Counted from the first letter of the stretch, positions 32,939-43,482 are shown. The stretch: 64,000 nt of DNA from Lentibacillus sp. JNUCC-1 (GCF_009741735.1 NZ_WHOH01000001.1:1736001-1800000), one strand, 5' to 3'. Made by a program: numbers and translations. The notes: generated from the sequence alone by a model not told the origin.

Positions 32939-33955
32939 AGTTGATCATCTAAAGCAATACTTTCCCATTAAAGGGGGATTCCTGGGCCGCACAGTCAATC
33001 ACGTCAAAGCCGTGGATGATATCTCCTTTGAAATATTTGAGGGGGAGACACTAAGCGTTGTAGGCGAATCCGGGTGCGGTAAATCAACCACTGGAAGAGC
33101 GATTCTTCGCCTAGATGAGCCCACTTCCGGTGCAGTTGAATTTGACGGAGAAGATCTGTTGTCATTGAGTAAAGGTCAAATGCGCCAACGCCGTAAAGAT
33201 CTGCAGGTTATTTTCCAGGATCCGTTTGCTTCACTAAACCCAAGACAAACGGTAGAAAAAATCCTGACTGAAGCCATGGCCATTCAGAATGTTATTCCTA
33301 AAAAGGAACGGCATGACAGAGCTGTAGAATTACTTGAAACAGTCGGATTGAATGCTGAGCAGTTGGATCGCTATCCCCATGAGTTCTCTGGGGGCAGAGA
33401 CAGCGTATTGGAATCGCCCGTGCCCTTTCAGTCAATCCGAAACTGATTATATGCGATGAAGCTGTATCCGCACTTGATGTGTCAGTACAGGCTCAGGTAT
33501 TGAATCTGTTGAAGAAGCTGCAACGACAGTTTAACTTGACCTTTTTGTTTATCGCACACGATCTTGGTGTGGTTCGCCACATCTCTGATCGCATTATCGT
33601 TATGTATCTTGGCAAAGTAGTGGAAATAGCGGATAAAAAATCTCTATTTGACAATCCACAGCACCCATATACGAAGGCTCTGCTGTCGGCAATCCCGGCA
33701 CCGGATCCTGAACGGAAGAAAGACCGGATCATCCTGAAAGGCGACGTCCCTTCACCGATTGATCCGCCAAAAGGCTGCCGTTTCCATACACGGTGTCCAT
33801 TTGCAACAGACATCTGTAAAACAGAAGAACCACAGCTGAGGAACCTGTCGATGATGAAAGAAGGCCACAAAGCTGCCTGTCATCACATCGAACGGATCTA
33901 TGAAGGCAATCCGCCAAATGTCAGTGTGGAAGAAACAAAAAAGACGGTTAAATGA
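32910..33955 (+). CDS. Peptide ABC transporter ATP-binding protein (DppF/OppF type), frameshifted as read
   Basis: Second ATPase of the transporter. Walker [13 protein letters not shown] is intact, but the frame breaks in the signature motif at the G5 tract 33390-33394. One added G restores [32 protein letters not shown] (signature and Walker B) and continues into [14 protein letters not shown] and the Cys-rich tail [16 protein letters not shown], giving 348 residues. The repaired protein is entirely normal, and the error type matches gyrB. ATG 32910 follows ggaggtga. A terminator follows, so the operon ends here. Confidence 0.93.
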
Positions 33956-33968
33956 TCAAGCCAATACT

Positions 33969-34013
33969 AAAAAAACGGTCTGTACTGTAAATACATGTAC
34001 AGGCCGTTTTTTT
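33969..34013 (+). terminator. Terminator of the peptide transporter operon
   Basis: aaaaaacggtctgtac / gtacaggccgttttttt long stem with one G-T pair, followed by seven Ts. It can work in both directions. Confidence 0.92.
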
Positions 34014-34080
34014 ACATATGTACCTTCCAAAACAAAAACGCCCTCTTCAAATGAAGAGAACGCAAAAAGTATCTGTTGCT

Positions 34081-34245
34081 CTATCTGTCTATGACATGCT
34101 GAATTAAATAACTGCCGAATTGCCATATGGAAATGGAAAATAAAATAAGTGCAAATAGTTTCAACCACTTTTTCTTGATTACAAATCCAACGACCAATAA
34201 AATCACGGCAATCGACGCAAGTATGATAACCCCTATTAGTGACAT
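34081..34245 (-). CDS. Small two-helix membrane protein, 54 aa
   Basis: MSLIGVIILASIAVILLVVGF, a basic turn KKKWLK, then LFALILFSISIWQFGSYLI and a short tail HVIDR. Two membrane helices with a positive loop. ATG 34245 follows ggggtaagg. It is bracketed by terminators (33969-34013 and 34300-34336), so it forms its own minus-strand unit between the transporter and its binding protein. No family is recognised. It may be a real small protein, but the evidence is limited to the start signal and the hydropathy pattern. Confidence 0.6.
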   Translation of the reverse strand: MSLIGVIILASIAVILLVVGFVIKKKWLKLFALILFSISIWQFGSYLIQHVIDR

Positions 34246-34298
34246 AATCCTTACCCCTGATTGTTTTTATTCTATTATATGACTAAGCTATAACAAAA

Positions 34299-34336
34299 GA
34301 CAACCCAGGGCCATCATAGGCCCGTGGGTTGTTTTT
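34299..34336 (-). terminator. Terminator of the peptide-binding protein gene
   Basis: On the minus strand, acaacccacgggcc / ggccctgggttgt with a six-base loop and flanking T-rich tails. It is 25 bp past the binding-protein stop. Confidence 0.9.
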
Positions 34337-34361
34337 AATATTAAAGCTTTGGAATTTAAAC

Positions 34362-35996
34362 TTACTCCTCGATATACGCATCCTTCAACTGGTAAATACC
34401 TTGAGGATCGATGGTGAAATCTTTAACTGAGTCGTTCACACCGAGCAAGTACTCCTGGTGATGGATGTACAGCATAGGTGCGAGCTCAACAAGCATTTCC
34501 TGAGCCTCTGTATAGAGTGCCTGACGCTCTTGTGGGTCAGTTTCTTTACGGGCTTCATCGAGAATTTCGTCGATTTCATCGTTCTTCAGGAATGAGCGGT
34601 TTCCAGGGTCACCAACTGCTGATGAGTGGAACAATGGATACATGCCGTAGTCTGCGTCAGCAGTTACCGTTGACCAGCCAAGAATGAACATGTCATGCTC
34701 ACCGTTAGCCGTTCTTTCAAGATATGCACCCCACTCAAGCTCTTCAATCTCTACGTCTATACCAATTTCTTTCAGCTGAGACTGAACGGCAATGGCCGTG
34801 TCAACACGCTGTTCGTTGTCGTTCGTCCAGATGGTTGTTTCAAATCCATCTTCATAGCCTGCCTCTGCAAGCAATTCTTTTGCTTGCTCGATGTTGTAAT
34901 CGAGCCCTTCAACATCTTCATTATATCCGAATACCGGTGGTGCCAATGGACCGATGGCTGGAATACCAACGCCATTATATACACCCTCGATGATTTCGTC
35001 TTTATCAATGGCCATTGAAATGGCTTGACGGACTTTTACATCATCAAATGGTTCTTTCTGTACGTTAAATCCAACGTATGAAAGTGAAACACTTGGTTCT
35101 TGAACAACATGAACCCCTTCTGCCCCTTCAACCCGGGAAATATTGTTAGGTCCAATTGCATCCACGATGTGGGAAGAACCTGTTTCAAGTTCTGCAATAC
35201 GTGAGCTTTGCTCTGATACCACTTTGAAAGTGATGGTATCTAATTTAGCTTCGTCGCCCCAATATTCGTCGAAGTTTTCCAGAACGATTTTATCGCCGGG
35301 AACCCATTCTTTTAGTTTGAATGGACCAGTTCCAGCAGGATTCTGGTTAATATAGGCGTCTGGGTCGCCGCCTTCTTCCATTTGTTCATAATCTTTTTCA
35401 ATCGTGTCAGGACTCATGATCGCTGTACCGCTGTGAGCCAGGTTGGCCAGGAGCGGTGCGTAAGGGTATTGCAAATTAATACGGAAAGTATAATCATCTA
35501 CTACTTCCCAGCTCTCCGCTGCTTCTAGTAAGAATGCACGCGGGGACGCAACTTCTTCATCAACGAGACGATCAAAGTTAACTTTGACTGCTTCTGCGTC
35601 CAATTCATTCCCATCATGGAATTTAACGCCTTCCTTAATGTGGAAGTCCCATGTGGTTTCGTCTACTTCTTCCCACTCAGCAAGACCTGGTTGTACTTCT
35701 TGATTTTCATCAAGTACCGTCAAGGTTTCATAAAGGTTTTCTCCTACGTTACTTGAAGGAACGTCGTTAGAACCTTGAGTGGATAAGGATACGGCGTCAG
35801 ATCCCATGGCGATGACAATATCTCCGCTTCCGGAACCGCCTGAATCATTTGAATCCCCGTTGTCTTCAGCGGATCCATTATCGCCATTGTTGTTGGAGTT
35901 GGTATTTTCTGGTTCACCGTCTCCCGCACAAGCAGCGAGTACAAAGGCGAGTGCGAATAGTAGTGACACAAGCCAAAGCAGCTTTCTCGACTTCAT
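34362..35996 (-). CDS. Peptide-binding lipoprotein (SBP family 5, DppE/OppA-like)
   Basis: A 544-residue extracellular solute receptor. Signal peptide plus lipobox LAACAG (Cys 23) is followed by an unusually long low-complexity spacer of Asn, Gly, Asp and Ser (about residues 25-60) leading to the SBP5 fold: ETLTVLDENQEVQPGLAEWEEV, NFDRLVDEEVAS, GTGPFKLKEWVPGD, and VRQAISMAIDKDEII. The mature protein is strongly acidic, as expected for a halophile. It lies convergent to the permease/ATPase genes, not in their operon, so receptor and channel are expressed separately. Proposed partner by proximity. Confidence 0.92.
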   Translation of the reverse strand: MKSRKLLWLVSLLFALAFVLAACAGDGEPENTNSNNNGDNGSAEDNGDSNDSGGSGSGDIVIAMGSDAVSLSTQGSNDVPSSNVGENLYETLTVLDENQEVQPGLAEWEEVDETTWDFHIKEGVKFHDGNELDAEAVKVNFDRLVDEEVASPRAFLLEAAESWEVVDDYTFRINLQYPYAPLLANLAHSGTAIMSPDTIEKDYEQMEEGGDPDAYINQNPAGTGPFKLKEWVPGDKIVLENFDEYWGDEAKLDTITFKVVSEQSSRIAELETGSSHIVDAIGPNNISRVEGAEGVHVVQEPSVSLSYVGFNVQKEPFDDVKVRQAISMAIDKDEIIEGVYNGVGIPAIGPLAPPVFGYNEDVEGLDYNIEQAKELLAEAGYEDGFETTIWTNDNEQRVDTAIAVQSQLKEIGIDVEIEELEWGAYLERTANGEHDMFILGWSTVTADADYGMYPLFHSSAVGDPGNRSFLKNDEIDEILDEARKETDPQERQALYTEAQEMLVELAPMLYIHHQEYLLGVNDSVKDFTIDPQGIYQLKDAYIEE

Positions 35997-36146
35997 AGTT
36001 TTAATACCCCCTATAATATGTTTGAATGATTGCCAAAAGGAGCAATCTAGTTACAAATATATAACAAAACGTATAAAATAGCAAGAATATTTTAATGGTT
36101 ATGATCGTCAAAATCTACTTAATTCAAGCTTATCAAGGGTTATCGA

Positions 36147-36175
36147 TTGCATAAATTTTTATTTTGTTCTATTAT
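36147..36175 (+). promoter_or_regulatory. Sigma-A promoter of the serS leader
   Basis: TTGCAT, 17-bp spacer, TATTAT. Start is predicted near 36182, right at the 5' end of the T-box leader. Confidence 0.75.
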
Positions 36176-36181
36176 TGGGCA

Positions 36182-37760
<1,579 letters not shown>

Positions 37761-37762
37761 AA

Positions 37763-37796
37763 AAAGGCTGGAAGCAGTTGCTTCCAGCCTTTTTTT
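37763..37796 (+). terminator. serS terminator
   Basis: aaaaaggctggaagc / gcttccagccttttttt perfect stem with a four-base loop, immediately after the serS stop. Confidence 0.95.
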
Positions 37797-37802
37797 AAGT
37801 GC

Positions 37803-38060
37803 GCGCATATTCACCCGTGAATGTGCAAATCCAGGAACGAATGTGCATATCTGCCCGTGAATGTGCAAATCCAGGAACGAATGTGCATATCTGCCCGTGA
37901 ATGTGCAAATCCGGAAACGAATGTGCATATCTGCCCGTGAATGTGCAAATCCGGGAACGAATGTGCATATATGCTCGTGAATGTGCAAATCCAGAAACGA
38001 ATGTGCATATATGCTCATGAATGTGCAAATCTAAGAACGAGCGCGCATATCTGCCCCACA
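37803..38060. repeat. Tandem array of a 40-bp unit (two unlike 20-bp halves)
   Basis: About 6.5 units. Each unit is half a (atgtgcaaatccaggaacga) plus half b (atgtgcatatctgcccgtga). Both halves open with atgtgca and are exactly 20 bp, so the array has a 20-bp beat with an alternating pattern. End units are the most diverged. It lies between the serS terminator and the tRNA-Ser promoter. The open frames across it on the minus strand repeat the same residues (IHGQICTFVPGFAHSR-like) and have no start signals, so they are not accepted as genes. Confidence 0.93.
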
Positions 38061-38136
38061 ATCGCACATAACGAGCTAGTGAGCAGAACATCAAACACTA
38101 AAGAAATCCTTAATCCGAAAAATTTTCCCCAATGCG

Positions 38137-38165
38137 TTGACAAGTCCTTTAAAATGTTGTATATT
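38137..38165 (+). promoter_or_regulatory. Sigma-A promoter of tRNA-Ser
   Basis: Perfect TTGACA, 17-bp spacer, TATATT. Predicted start is about 8 bases before the tRNA. Confidence 0.88.
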
Positions 38166-38179
38166 ATTAAACGTTGCAC

Positions 38180-38272
38180 GGAGGTATACCCAAGTCTGGC
38201 TGAAGGGATCGGTCTTGAAAACCGACAGGCGGGTCAAACCGCGCGGGGGTTCGAATCCCTCTACCTCCTCCA
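38180..38272 (+). tRNA. tRNA-Ser (TGA)
   Basis: 93-nt tRNA with the long variable arm of tRNA-Ser. Acceptor GGAGGTA / TACCTCC, anticodon loop CTTGAAA (anticodon TGA, reads UCN), T arm GGGGGTTCGAATCCCTC, and encoded CCA. The base before CCA is T, where most bacterial tRNA-Ser have G. A strong promoter and a terminator make it a single-gene unit. Confidence 0.97.
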
Positions 38273-38287
38273 TTTAAATACTAAAAT

Positions 38288-38320
38288 AAATCACCACCAC
38301 TGATATGTCAGTGGTGGTTT
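38288..38320 (+). terminator. tRNA-Ser terminator
   Basis: aaatcaccaccactga / tcagtggtggttt stem with a small loop, then aata; the tail is short. It may also serve the convergent usp gene. Confidence 0.8.
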
Positions 38321-38351
38321 AATATTGCCGCTGCCGCATCGTGCAGCGTAC

Positions 38352-38767
38352 CTACTTTACAATTAAAACTGGGCAGTCGACGCGTTTGGCAACTTTGTGG
38401 CTGACGCTGCCAAGAACCATTTCCTGAAGGGTGTTGAGCCCTCTGCTGCCAATGATGACGACATCGTATTCATTTTTATTGGCATGTTTAACGATCGTTG
38501 GTCCAGGTTCACCGTGCAGAAAAGTAAGGTCATACGTCACATCGTATTCCTGTGCTTTTTGTTCAAAAACAGCCATACGCTGTTTTCTCAACACGGACCT
38601 GTCTTCCCCCAATGATGAATCACATCTTCTTTGGCGTGTTTTGTGTCCACGACGTAGATGATGTCCACTACCGCTTCTTCTTCATTTTTAGCTAATGCAA
38701 ATGCATGGTCAGCCGCGCGTAAGGCGTGATCTGAGCCATCAGATGCCAACAAAATTTTCTTATACAT
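38352..38767 (-). CDS. Universal stress protein (UspA family), frameshifted as read
   Basis: UspA-fold nucleotide-binding protein. The N part MYKKILLASDGSDHALRAADHAFALA and the C part with GSRGLNTLQEMVLGSVSHKVAKRVDCPVLIV (ATP-binding G-x2-G-x9-G-S pattern) are in different frames. Adding one base to the C5 tract at 38606-38610 (a G on the coding strand) joins them as HHWGEDRSVLRKQRM and gives 138 residues, the usual length. It is divergent from sulP, a common pairing for SulP-type anion transporters. Confidence 0.88.
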
Positions 38768-39023
38768 GAGTGGCCCCTGTAACAATTATTCAACTCGCTA
38801 ATTTATAATGCCGATGAATGCTTTTTTCACATTATAACATGAAGCAATGAAATAAAGAATGGCAGAGATAAATGGTGATAGAACTGCATGTGCACGTTTT
38901 CATGCGAATTTCACAAATTATGACTCTCCATGTATAATCTGATAGGTATGTATCAATATCCAAAATGGTTGCTGCACAGACAGAAACCTTCAATATAAAA
39001 GACTAATAGAAAGAGGATGAGAT

Positions 39024-40501
39024 GTGAACAAACAATTATTAAAGCAAGAATGGTTTGGAAATATTCGAGGAGATGTCCTGGCAGGTATTGTCGTAGCGCT
39101 GGCTTTGATTCCAGAAGCCATTGCATTTTCTGTTATTGCCGGCGTTGATCCGATGGTCGGGCTTTATGCATCGTTTTGTATCGCTGTTGTCATCGCATTT
39201 GTGGGCGGGCGTCCAGGGATGATCTCAGCGGCCACTGGTGCCACTGCCCTTCTAATGGTCACGCTTGTGGCAGAACACGGATTGCAGTACTTGCTCGCAG
39301 CAACGATTCTGACCGGGATACTCCAGATCATAATGGGAGCATTGAAACTCGGCAAATTAATGAAGTTTGTCCCCAAATCGGTTATGGTCGGCTTTGTGAA
39401 CGCCTTGGCGATCCTCATTTTCATGTCCCAGCTGACTCATTTCAAAGGTGAATCTTGGGGCATGTATGCGATGGTGGCTGGGGCTCTCGCAATCATTTAT
39501 ATTTTACCGCGGATCACTAAAGCTGTGCCATCTCCCCTTGTGGCCATTATCGTCATAACGGTTATTGCAATTACCACAGGCAGCGGAGTCCGCACAGTTG
39601 GCAACATGGGTGAACTAACCCAGGCCCTGCCGATTTTTATGATTCCGGATATTCCTTTGACATTTGAAACACTGCAGATTATTTTCCCATATTCACTATC
39701 AATCGCCATTGTCGGGCTTGTAGAATCCCTTTTGACAGCAACGATTGTGGATGATATGACAGACACTTCAAGTGATAAGAATAAAGAAGCCCGCGGGCAA
39801 GGCATCGCCAATATTGTCTCAGGTATGTTCGGCGGAATGGCTGGATGTGCCATGATCGGCCAATCGGTCATTAACGTTAAATCCGGGGGCGCGGTCGTTT
39901 GTCAGCACTTGTTGCAGGGACCTTTCTGATGACCCTGATCTTGCTCCTGAAGGACTTTGTCGTCCAAATTCCAATGGCTGCGCTTGTCGGTGTGATGATC
40001 ATGGTATCGATCGGGACATTTGAATGGTCAACATTAAAAACGCTGCACAAAACACCAATTACAGATACAACGGTGATGGTTGCTACCGTGGGTACCGTCC
40101 TTCTTACCAACGATCTTTCAAAAGGGGTTTTGGTCGGTGTCGTGTTAAGCGCGATTTTCTTTGCGGCTAAAATTTCCAAAATCAAAGTGACCAGAATTGC
40201 CTCAGACGATTCTTCAAAAGTGGTGTATCAAGTAGCAGGCCAGTTGTTTTTTGCCTCAACAACCGAATTTACTGAGAGTTTTTCATACCAGGAAGATATT
40301 CAATCGGTAAAAATTGATCTGACTCATGCGCATTTGTGGGATGATTCGGCAGTCGGTGCCATTGATAAGGTTATCATGAAATATGAACAAAATGGTATTC
40401 AAGTCGAGATCAATGGTCTGAACCAGGAAAGCGATCAGCTGCTGAAAAAACTGGCTGTTCATCATACCGATAGCAAGTTTGAGGAAGCTGTAAACTCTTA
40501 A
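39024..40501 (+). CDS. SulP family anion transporter with STAS domain, frameshifted as read
   Basis: Membrane anion transporter of the SLC26/SulP family (sulfate, bicarbonate or related anion; not resolvable from sequence alone). About ten hydrophobic helices, starting [28 protein letters not shown], are followed by a C-terminal STAS domain ([36 protein letters not shown]). The frame breaks at the G5 tract 39885-39889. One added G gives [17 protein letters not shown] and a 492-residue protein. GTG 39024 follows aagaggatgag. The usp gene is divergent; proC is next. Confidence 0.9.
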
Positions 40502-40541
40502 GCACAAACACATGCCGATGATGCATTATTGCAAATAAATC

Positions 40542-40570
40542 TTGACAAAAGGTCTGCCGAACTCTATAGT
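40542..40570 (+). promoter_or_regulatory. Sigma-A promoter of proC
   Basis: TTGACA, 17-bp spacer, TATAGT, close to consensus. Start is predicted near 40577, giving a leader of about 70 nt that contains a terminator-like hairpin. Confidence 0.8.
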
Positions 40571-40600
40571 ACTTACAAATAGGCTATTGTCATGCACGAC

Positions 40601-40635
40601 CGTTCTGCTTTTCTAAGGGTAGAACGGTTTTTCTA
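40601..40635 (+). terminator. Terminator-like hairpin between proC promoter and proC
   Basis: accgttct / agaacggt stem with an 11-nt loop, followed by ttttct, 13 bp before the proC start. It lies downstream of the promoter, so it could attenuate proC; it could also stop sulP read-through. Confidence 0.6.
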
Positions 40636-40647
40636 TAGGGGGATAAG

Positions 40648-41457
40648 ATGGTGGGAAAGATATGCTTTGTCGGTGCCGGTTCTATGAGTGAGGCGATCAT
40701 AGCTGGATTGGTGCAAGCAGATGCGTTACAGACTGAACAAATATATGTGACCAACAAAGATAATCAGGTACGGCTTGCCAAGCTTAAGAAAAAATTTGGT
40801 GTAACGTGTACAATGGATAAGCAGACGGCTCTGGATGATGCTGAACTTGTCCTATTGGCAACTAAGCCACATGATGCAGATGCAGCCATTACTTCAATCA
40901 AACCTTTCCTCACGCCGCGGCAACTCGTCATCTCTGTTGTGGCGGGGCTCTCCACATCCTATTTGGAAGAAAGATTCCATACAGACATACCGGTTATTCG
41001 AGCGATGCCGAATACTTCAGCCGCAGCGTTGGAATCTGCTACAGCCATATGCGCCGGACGTTTTGCCACAGAAAACGACGTCAAAACGGCAGAAGAGCTG
41101 TTTCAATTCATTGGTACTTCTACACGTGTTGCTGAACAAGACATGCACATCATCACAGCCATATCCGGAAGCGGTCCTGCTTATATTTATTTCTTGATTG
41201 AAGCCATGCAGCAAGCCGCAACAGAAGCAGGATTGGACCCAGATGTAGCCCAGGCTCTCCTCACTCAGACCGTTGTCGGCGCTGGCGCTATGCTCGACTC
41301 GACCACTCACGAACCTGCTCAGTTGCGTAAAAACATTACAAGTCCGGGAGGCACCACAGAAGCAGGCATAGACACATTGAAAAATCACAACTTTGAACAC
41401 ATCATTCAATCATGTGTAGACAGCGCTCGCAAACGCTCAGAAACACTCGGCCAATAA
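40648..41457 (+). CDS. proC: Pyrroline-5-carboxylate reductase
   Basis: A 269-residue enzyme that makes proline from P5C with NAD(P)H, the last step of proline synthesis. An N-terminal Rossmann motif, GAGSMSEAIIAGL, is followed by VLLATKPHDAD, VIRAMPNTSAA, AISGSGPAYIYFLIEAM and the C-terminal signature ITSPGGTTEAGI. Ribosome site gggggataag. In a salt-adapted Bacillaceae member proline can be an osmolyte, so expression may be stress-linked (inference). Its own promoter and terminator make it a single-gene unit. Confidence 0.96.
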   Translation: MVGKICFVGAGSMSEAIIAGLVQADALQTEQIYVTNKDNQVRLAKLKKKFGVTCTMDKQTALDDAELVLLATKPHDADAAITSIKPFLTPRQLVISVVAGLSTSYLEERFHTDIPVIRAMPNTSAAALESATAICAGRFATENDVKTAEELFQFIGTSTRVAEQDMHIITAISGSGPAYIYFLIEAMQQAATEAGLDPDVAQALLTQTVVGAGAMLDSTTHEPAQLRKNITSPGGTTEAGIDTLKNHNFEHIIQSCVDSARKRSETLGQ

Positions 41458-41460
41458 CCA

Positions 41461-41508
41461 AAAAAAGTCTGAAGAAACGTCACCCAAACGTTCCTCAGAC
41501 TTTTTTTA
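41461..41508 (+). terminator. proC terminator
   Basis: aaaaaagtctgaagaaacg / cgttcctcagacttttttt long stem with one mismatch, followed by seven Ts. Confidence 0.93.
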
Positions 41509-41540
41509 AAAGTATTTTGCTTTCAATCTATAACCCTAAC

Positions 41541-42105
41541 GAACAATTGACACAAAATGCGAACCAGTGAAAACTTGAAATGACTACTTCTGGCAACTAA
41601 CCATCACAATGAGAGTATCGTGATTTGCGCTGCGGGAAGTCGCTTTAACTTTATCACAGCTCAAGTGCGACATCTGTTCAAGAAAACCACTTAAACAGTG
41701 TCTTCTATCCGCGGGCACGGCCTTAGCCTCCTTGCCCCGGCAAGGGGTATGTCGACGTTGTCCGCAAAGGACGGTTTTAGTCGACCTTCCTTAACGTAAC
41801 GCTGTGGGGTCTTCGGACTCGTGCTGTTCCCGCAGGAGTCGACTTCCCTCCGCTCCAATCACTTTATGTTTTTCAGTGGCTTGGACGCCTTCTGCTTAAG
41901 AAGGCCAGCAGAAAGGTAAACGCCACTCAAGTAGCTCGGGGAAAACACGGAGACTCCCGTGGGAGCAAAAGCCTAGATGAGACCCCGGAGCGCGCAGCGC
42001 GAGGAGGCTCATCAGCGCCCACTGGACGCGGAGTGTTTTCCCCGAGCGGTTGCCAGTAGCAGTCATAAAATCGCCTAGTTAGTTCGCACTCTACTTAAAT
42101 TGCGT
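41541..42105 (+). repeat. Dispersed double-hairpin repeat, copy E (long form)
   Basis: Ends: gacacaaaatgcgaacc (left) and gttagttcgcactctac (right). Half 1 carries two extra modules: taactttatcacagctcaagt.. (41647-41708) and ggtatgtcgacgttgtcc..gtcgacc. (41746-41800). In half 2 the apical stem is CGCG-cag-CGCG in place of GGTC/GACC; pairing is kept. Lies between proC and dck. Confidence 0.88.
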
Positions 42106-42146
42106 CTCAATTATTAGCAGGCATTCACACGAAAATATTTTTCCCC

Positions 42147-42827
42147 TTATATCTGCCCTGCTTTCCACTTCCGGGATTGCTGGATAAAGTGGCCGATTTT
42201 TTCAAGGATGGGTTCAACAGATCCGGTTTCTTGCACGACGTCGTAATCGGCAATGTTCAAGCGCATGATTGGGCAGGCGTTGAAGTTATTAATCCAGTCT
42301 TCATACCGCTTATACATTTCTTCCCAATAGGAAATTGGCGTGTTTTTTTCCATTTCACGGCCCCTGAGATTAATCCGTTCCATCACCTGGTCAAACGAAC
42401 CTTCAAGATAAATAAGCAAATCAGGATGCGGGAAATATGGTGTCATGACCATGGCCTCAAATAAATTCCGGTAGGTGTCATAATCAGTCGGCGACATGGT
42501 GCCATTGTCGTAGTGCATCTTGGCAAAAATGCCTGTATCTTCATAAATGGAACGGTCCTGAATGAACCCGCCGCCATACTCAAAAATCTTCTTCTGCTCT
42601 TTAAAACGTTCTGCTAAAAAATAAATCTGCAAATGAAAACTCCAACGCTCAAAGTCGTCATAGAATTTTTCCAAGTAAGGGTTTGTATCGACTTTTTCAA
42701 GAGATGTTTTAAAGTCCAGCGCCGTTGCGAGGGCGTTGGTCATGGTGGACTTCCCGATGCCAACCGTGCCTGCAATGGTGATAATGCTGTCGTGTGGAAT
42801 GTTGTAAGTGTTTCTTAAAATACTCAT
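42147..42827 (-). CDS. dck: Deoxyadenosine/deoxycytidine kinase
   Basis: A 226-residue deoxynucleoside kinase of the dNK family. P-loop GTVGIGKST (about residues 20-28), DRSIYEDTGIFAK with the ERS/DRS substrate motif, LIYLEGSFDQVMERINLRGREME as the LID arginine region. It salvages dA and dC by phosphorylation. It sits 14 bp downstream of its dgk paralogue; the pair corresponds to yaaF-yaaG of B. subtilis. Confidence 0.94.
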   Translation of the reverse strand: MSILRNTYNIPHDSIITIAGTVGIGKSTMTNALATALDFKTSLEKVDTNPYLEKFYDDFERWSFHLQIYFLAERFKEQKKIFEYGGGFIQDRSIYEDTGIFAKMHYDNGTMSPTDYDTYRNLFEAMVMTPYFPHPDLLIYLEGSFDQVMERINLRGREMEKNTPISYWEEMYKRYEDWINNFNACPIMRLNIADYDVVQETGSVEPILEKIGHFIQQSRKWKAGQI

Positions 42828-42840
42828 ATATGTACCTCGC

Positions 42841-43482
42841 TTATACGTTCGATGTATGATGATTTAAATAGCCGGCGACTTCATCAATAATGGTCTCCAG
42901 ATCATCCTGTTTTTTTACAAAGTCCAGCTCGTCCCCATTAATCCGGATCACTGGAATATCCGGGTGCAGCTGTTCAAATGATTCCATATAACTCTCATAA
43001 TCCTTTGCCAGTTGATCCAGATATGACGGCTTAATGTTCTGCTCAATATCGCGTCCTCGTCTGTGAATGCGCTCAAGCAGTGTATCAAGCCCGGCATGGA
43101 TATAAATCAACATGTTCGGCAGCGGCATGTCTTTTGTTAAAATGTGATAGATCTGCTCATATTTCTCAAATTGAGTGGCATGTAACGTCCGCTGGGCAAA
43201 GATCATGTTTTTCGATATATGGTAATCGGCTATGACAGGTTTCTCACGTGCTAAATACTTCTTCTCTATATCTTCAAGCTGTTTGTACCGATTGCACAAA
43301 AAGAACATCTCGGTCTGAAAGCTCCATTCATCAATGTCATCATAAAACTTCCCTAGAAAAGGGTTCTCCTCGACGATCTCCTTCAATAAACGGAAATCGA
43401 AATGGGTGGCTAATTTTTTGGCGAGCGACGTTTTCCCCACTCCAATCGGTCCTTCAATGGCAATAAAAGGCACGCCTTGCAT
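42841..43482 (-). CDS. dgk: Deoxyguanosine kinase
   Basis: A 213-residue paralogue of dck. P-loop EGPIGVGKTSLAK, ADYHISKNMIFA in place of DRSIYED, and LIYIHAGLDTLLERIHRRGRDIE. It phosphorylates dG and is assigned by pairing with dck and by the YHI-type motif. ATG at 43488 lies against the ribosome site gggagga, so ATG 43482 is preferred. First gene of the dgk-dck operon. Confidence 0.93.
   Translation of the reverse strand: MQGVPFIAIEGPIGVGKTSLAKKLATHFDFRLLKEIVEENPFLGKFYDDIDEWSFQTEMFFLCNRYKQLEDIEKKYLAREKPVIADYHISKNMIFAQRTLHATQFEKYEQIYHILTKDMPLPNMLIYIHAGLDTLLERIHRRGRDIEQNIKPSYLDQLAKDYESYMESFEQLHPDIPVIRINGDELDFVKKQDDLETIIDEVAGYLNHHTSNV

Noticed and set aside
37803..38060. CRISPR array
   Set aside because: Units are contiguous with no unique spacers and no cas genes are in the window. 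The same applies to 59826-60030.
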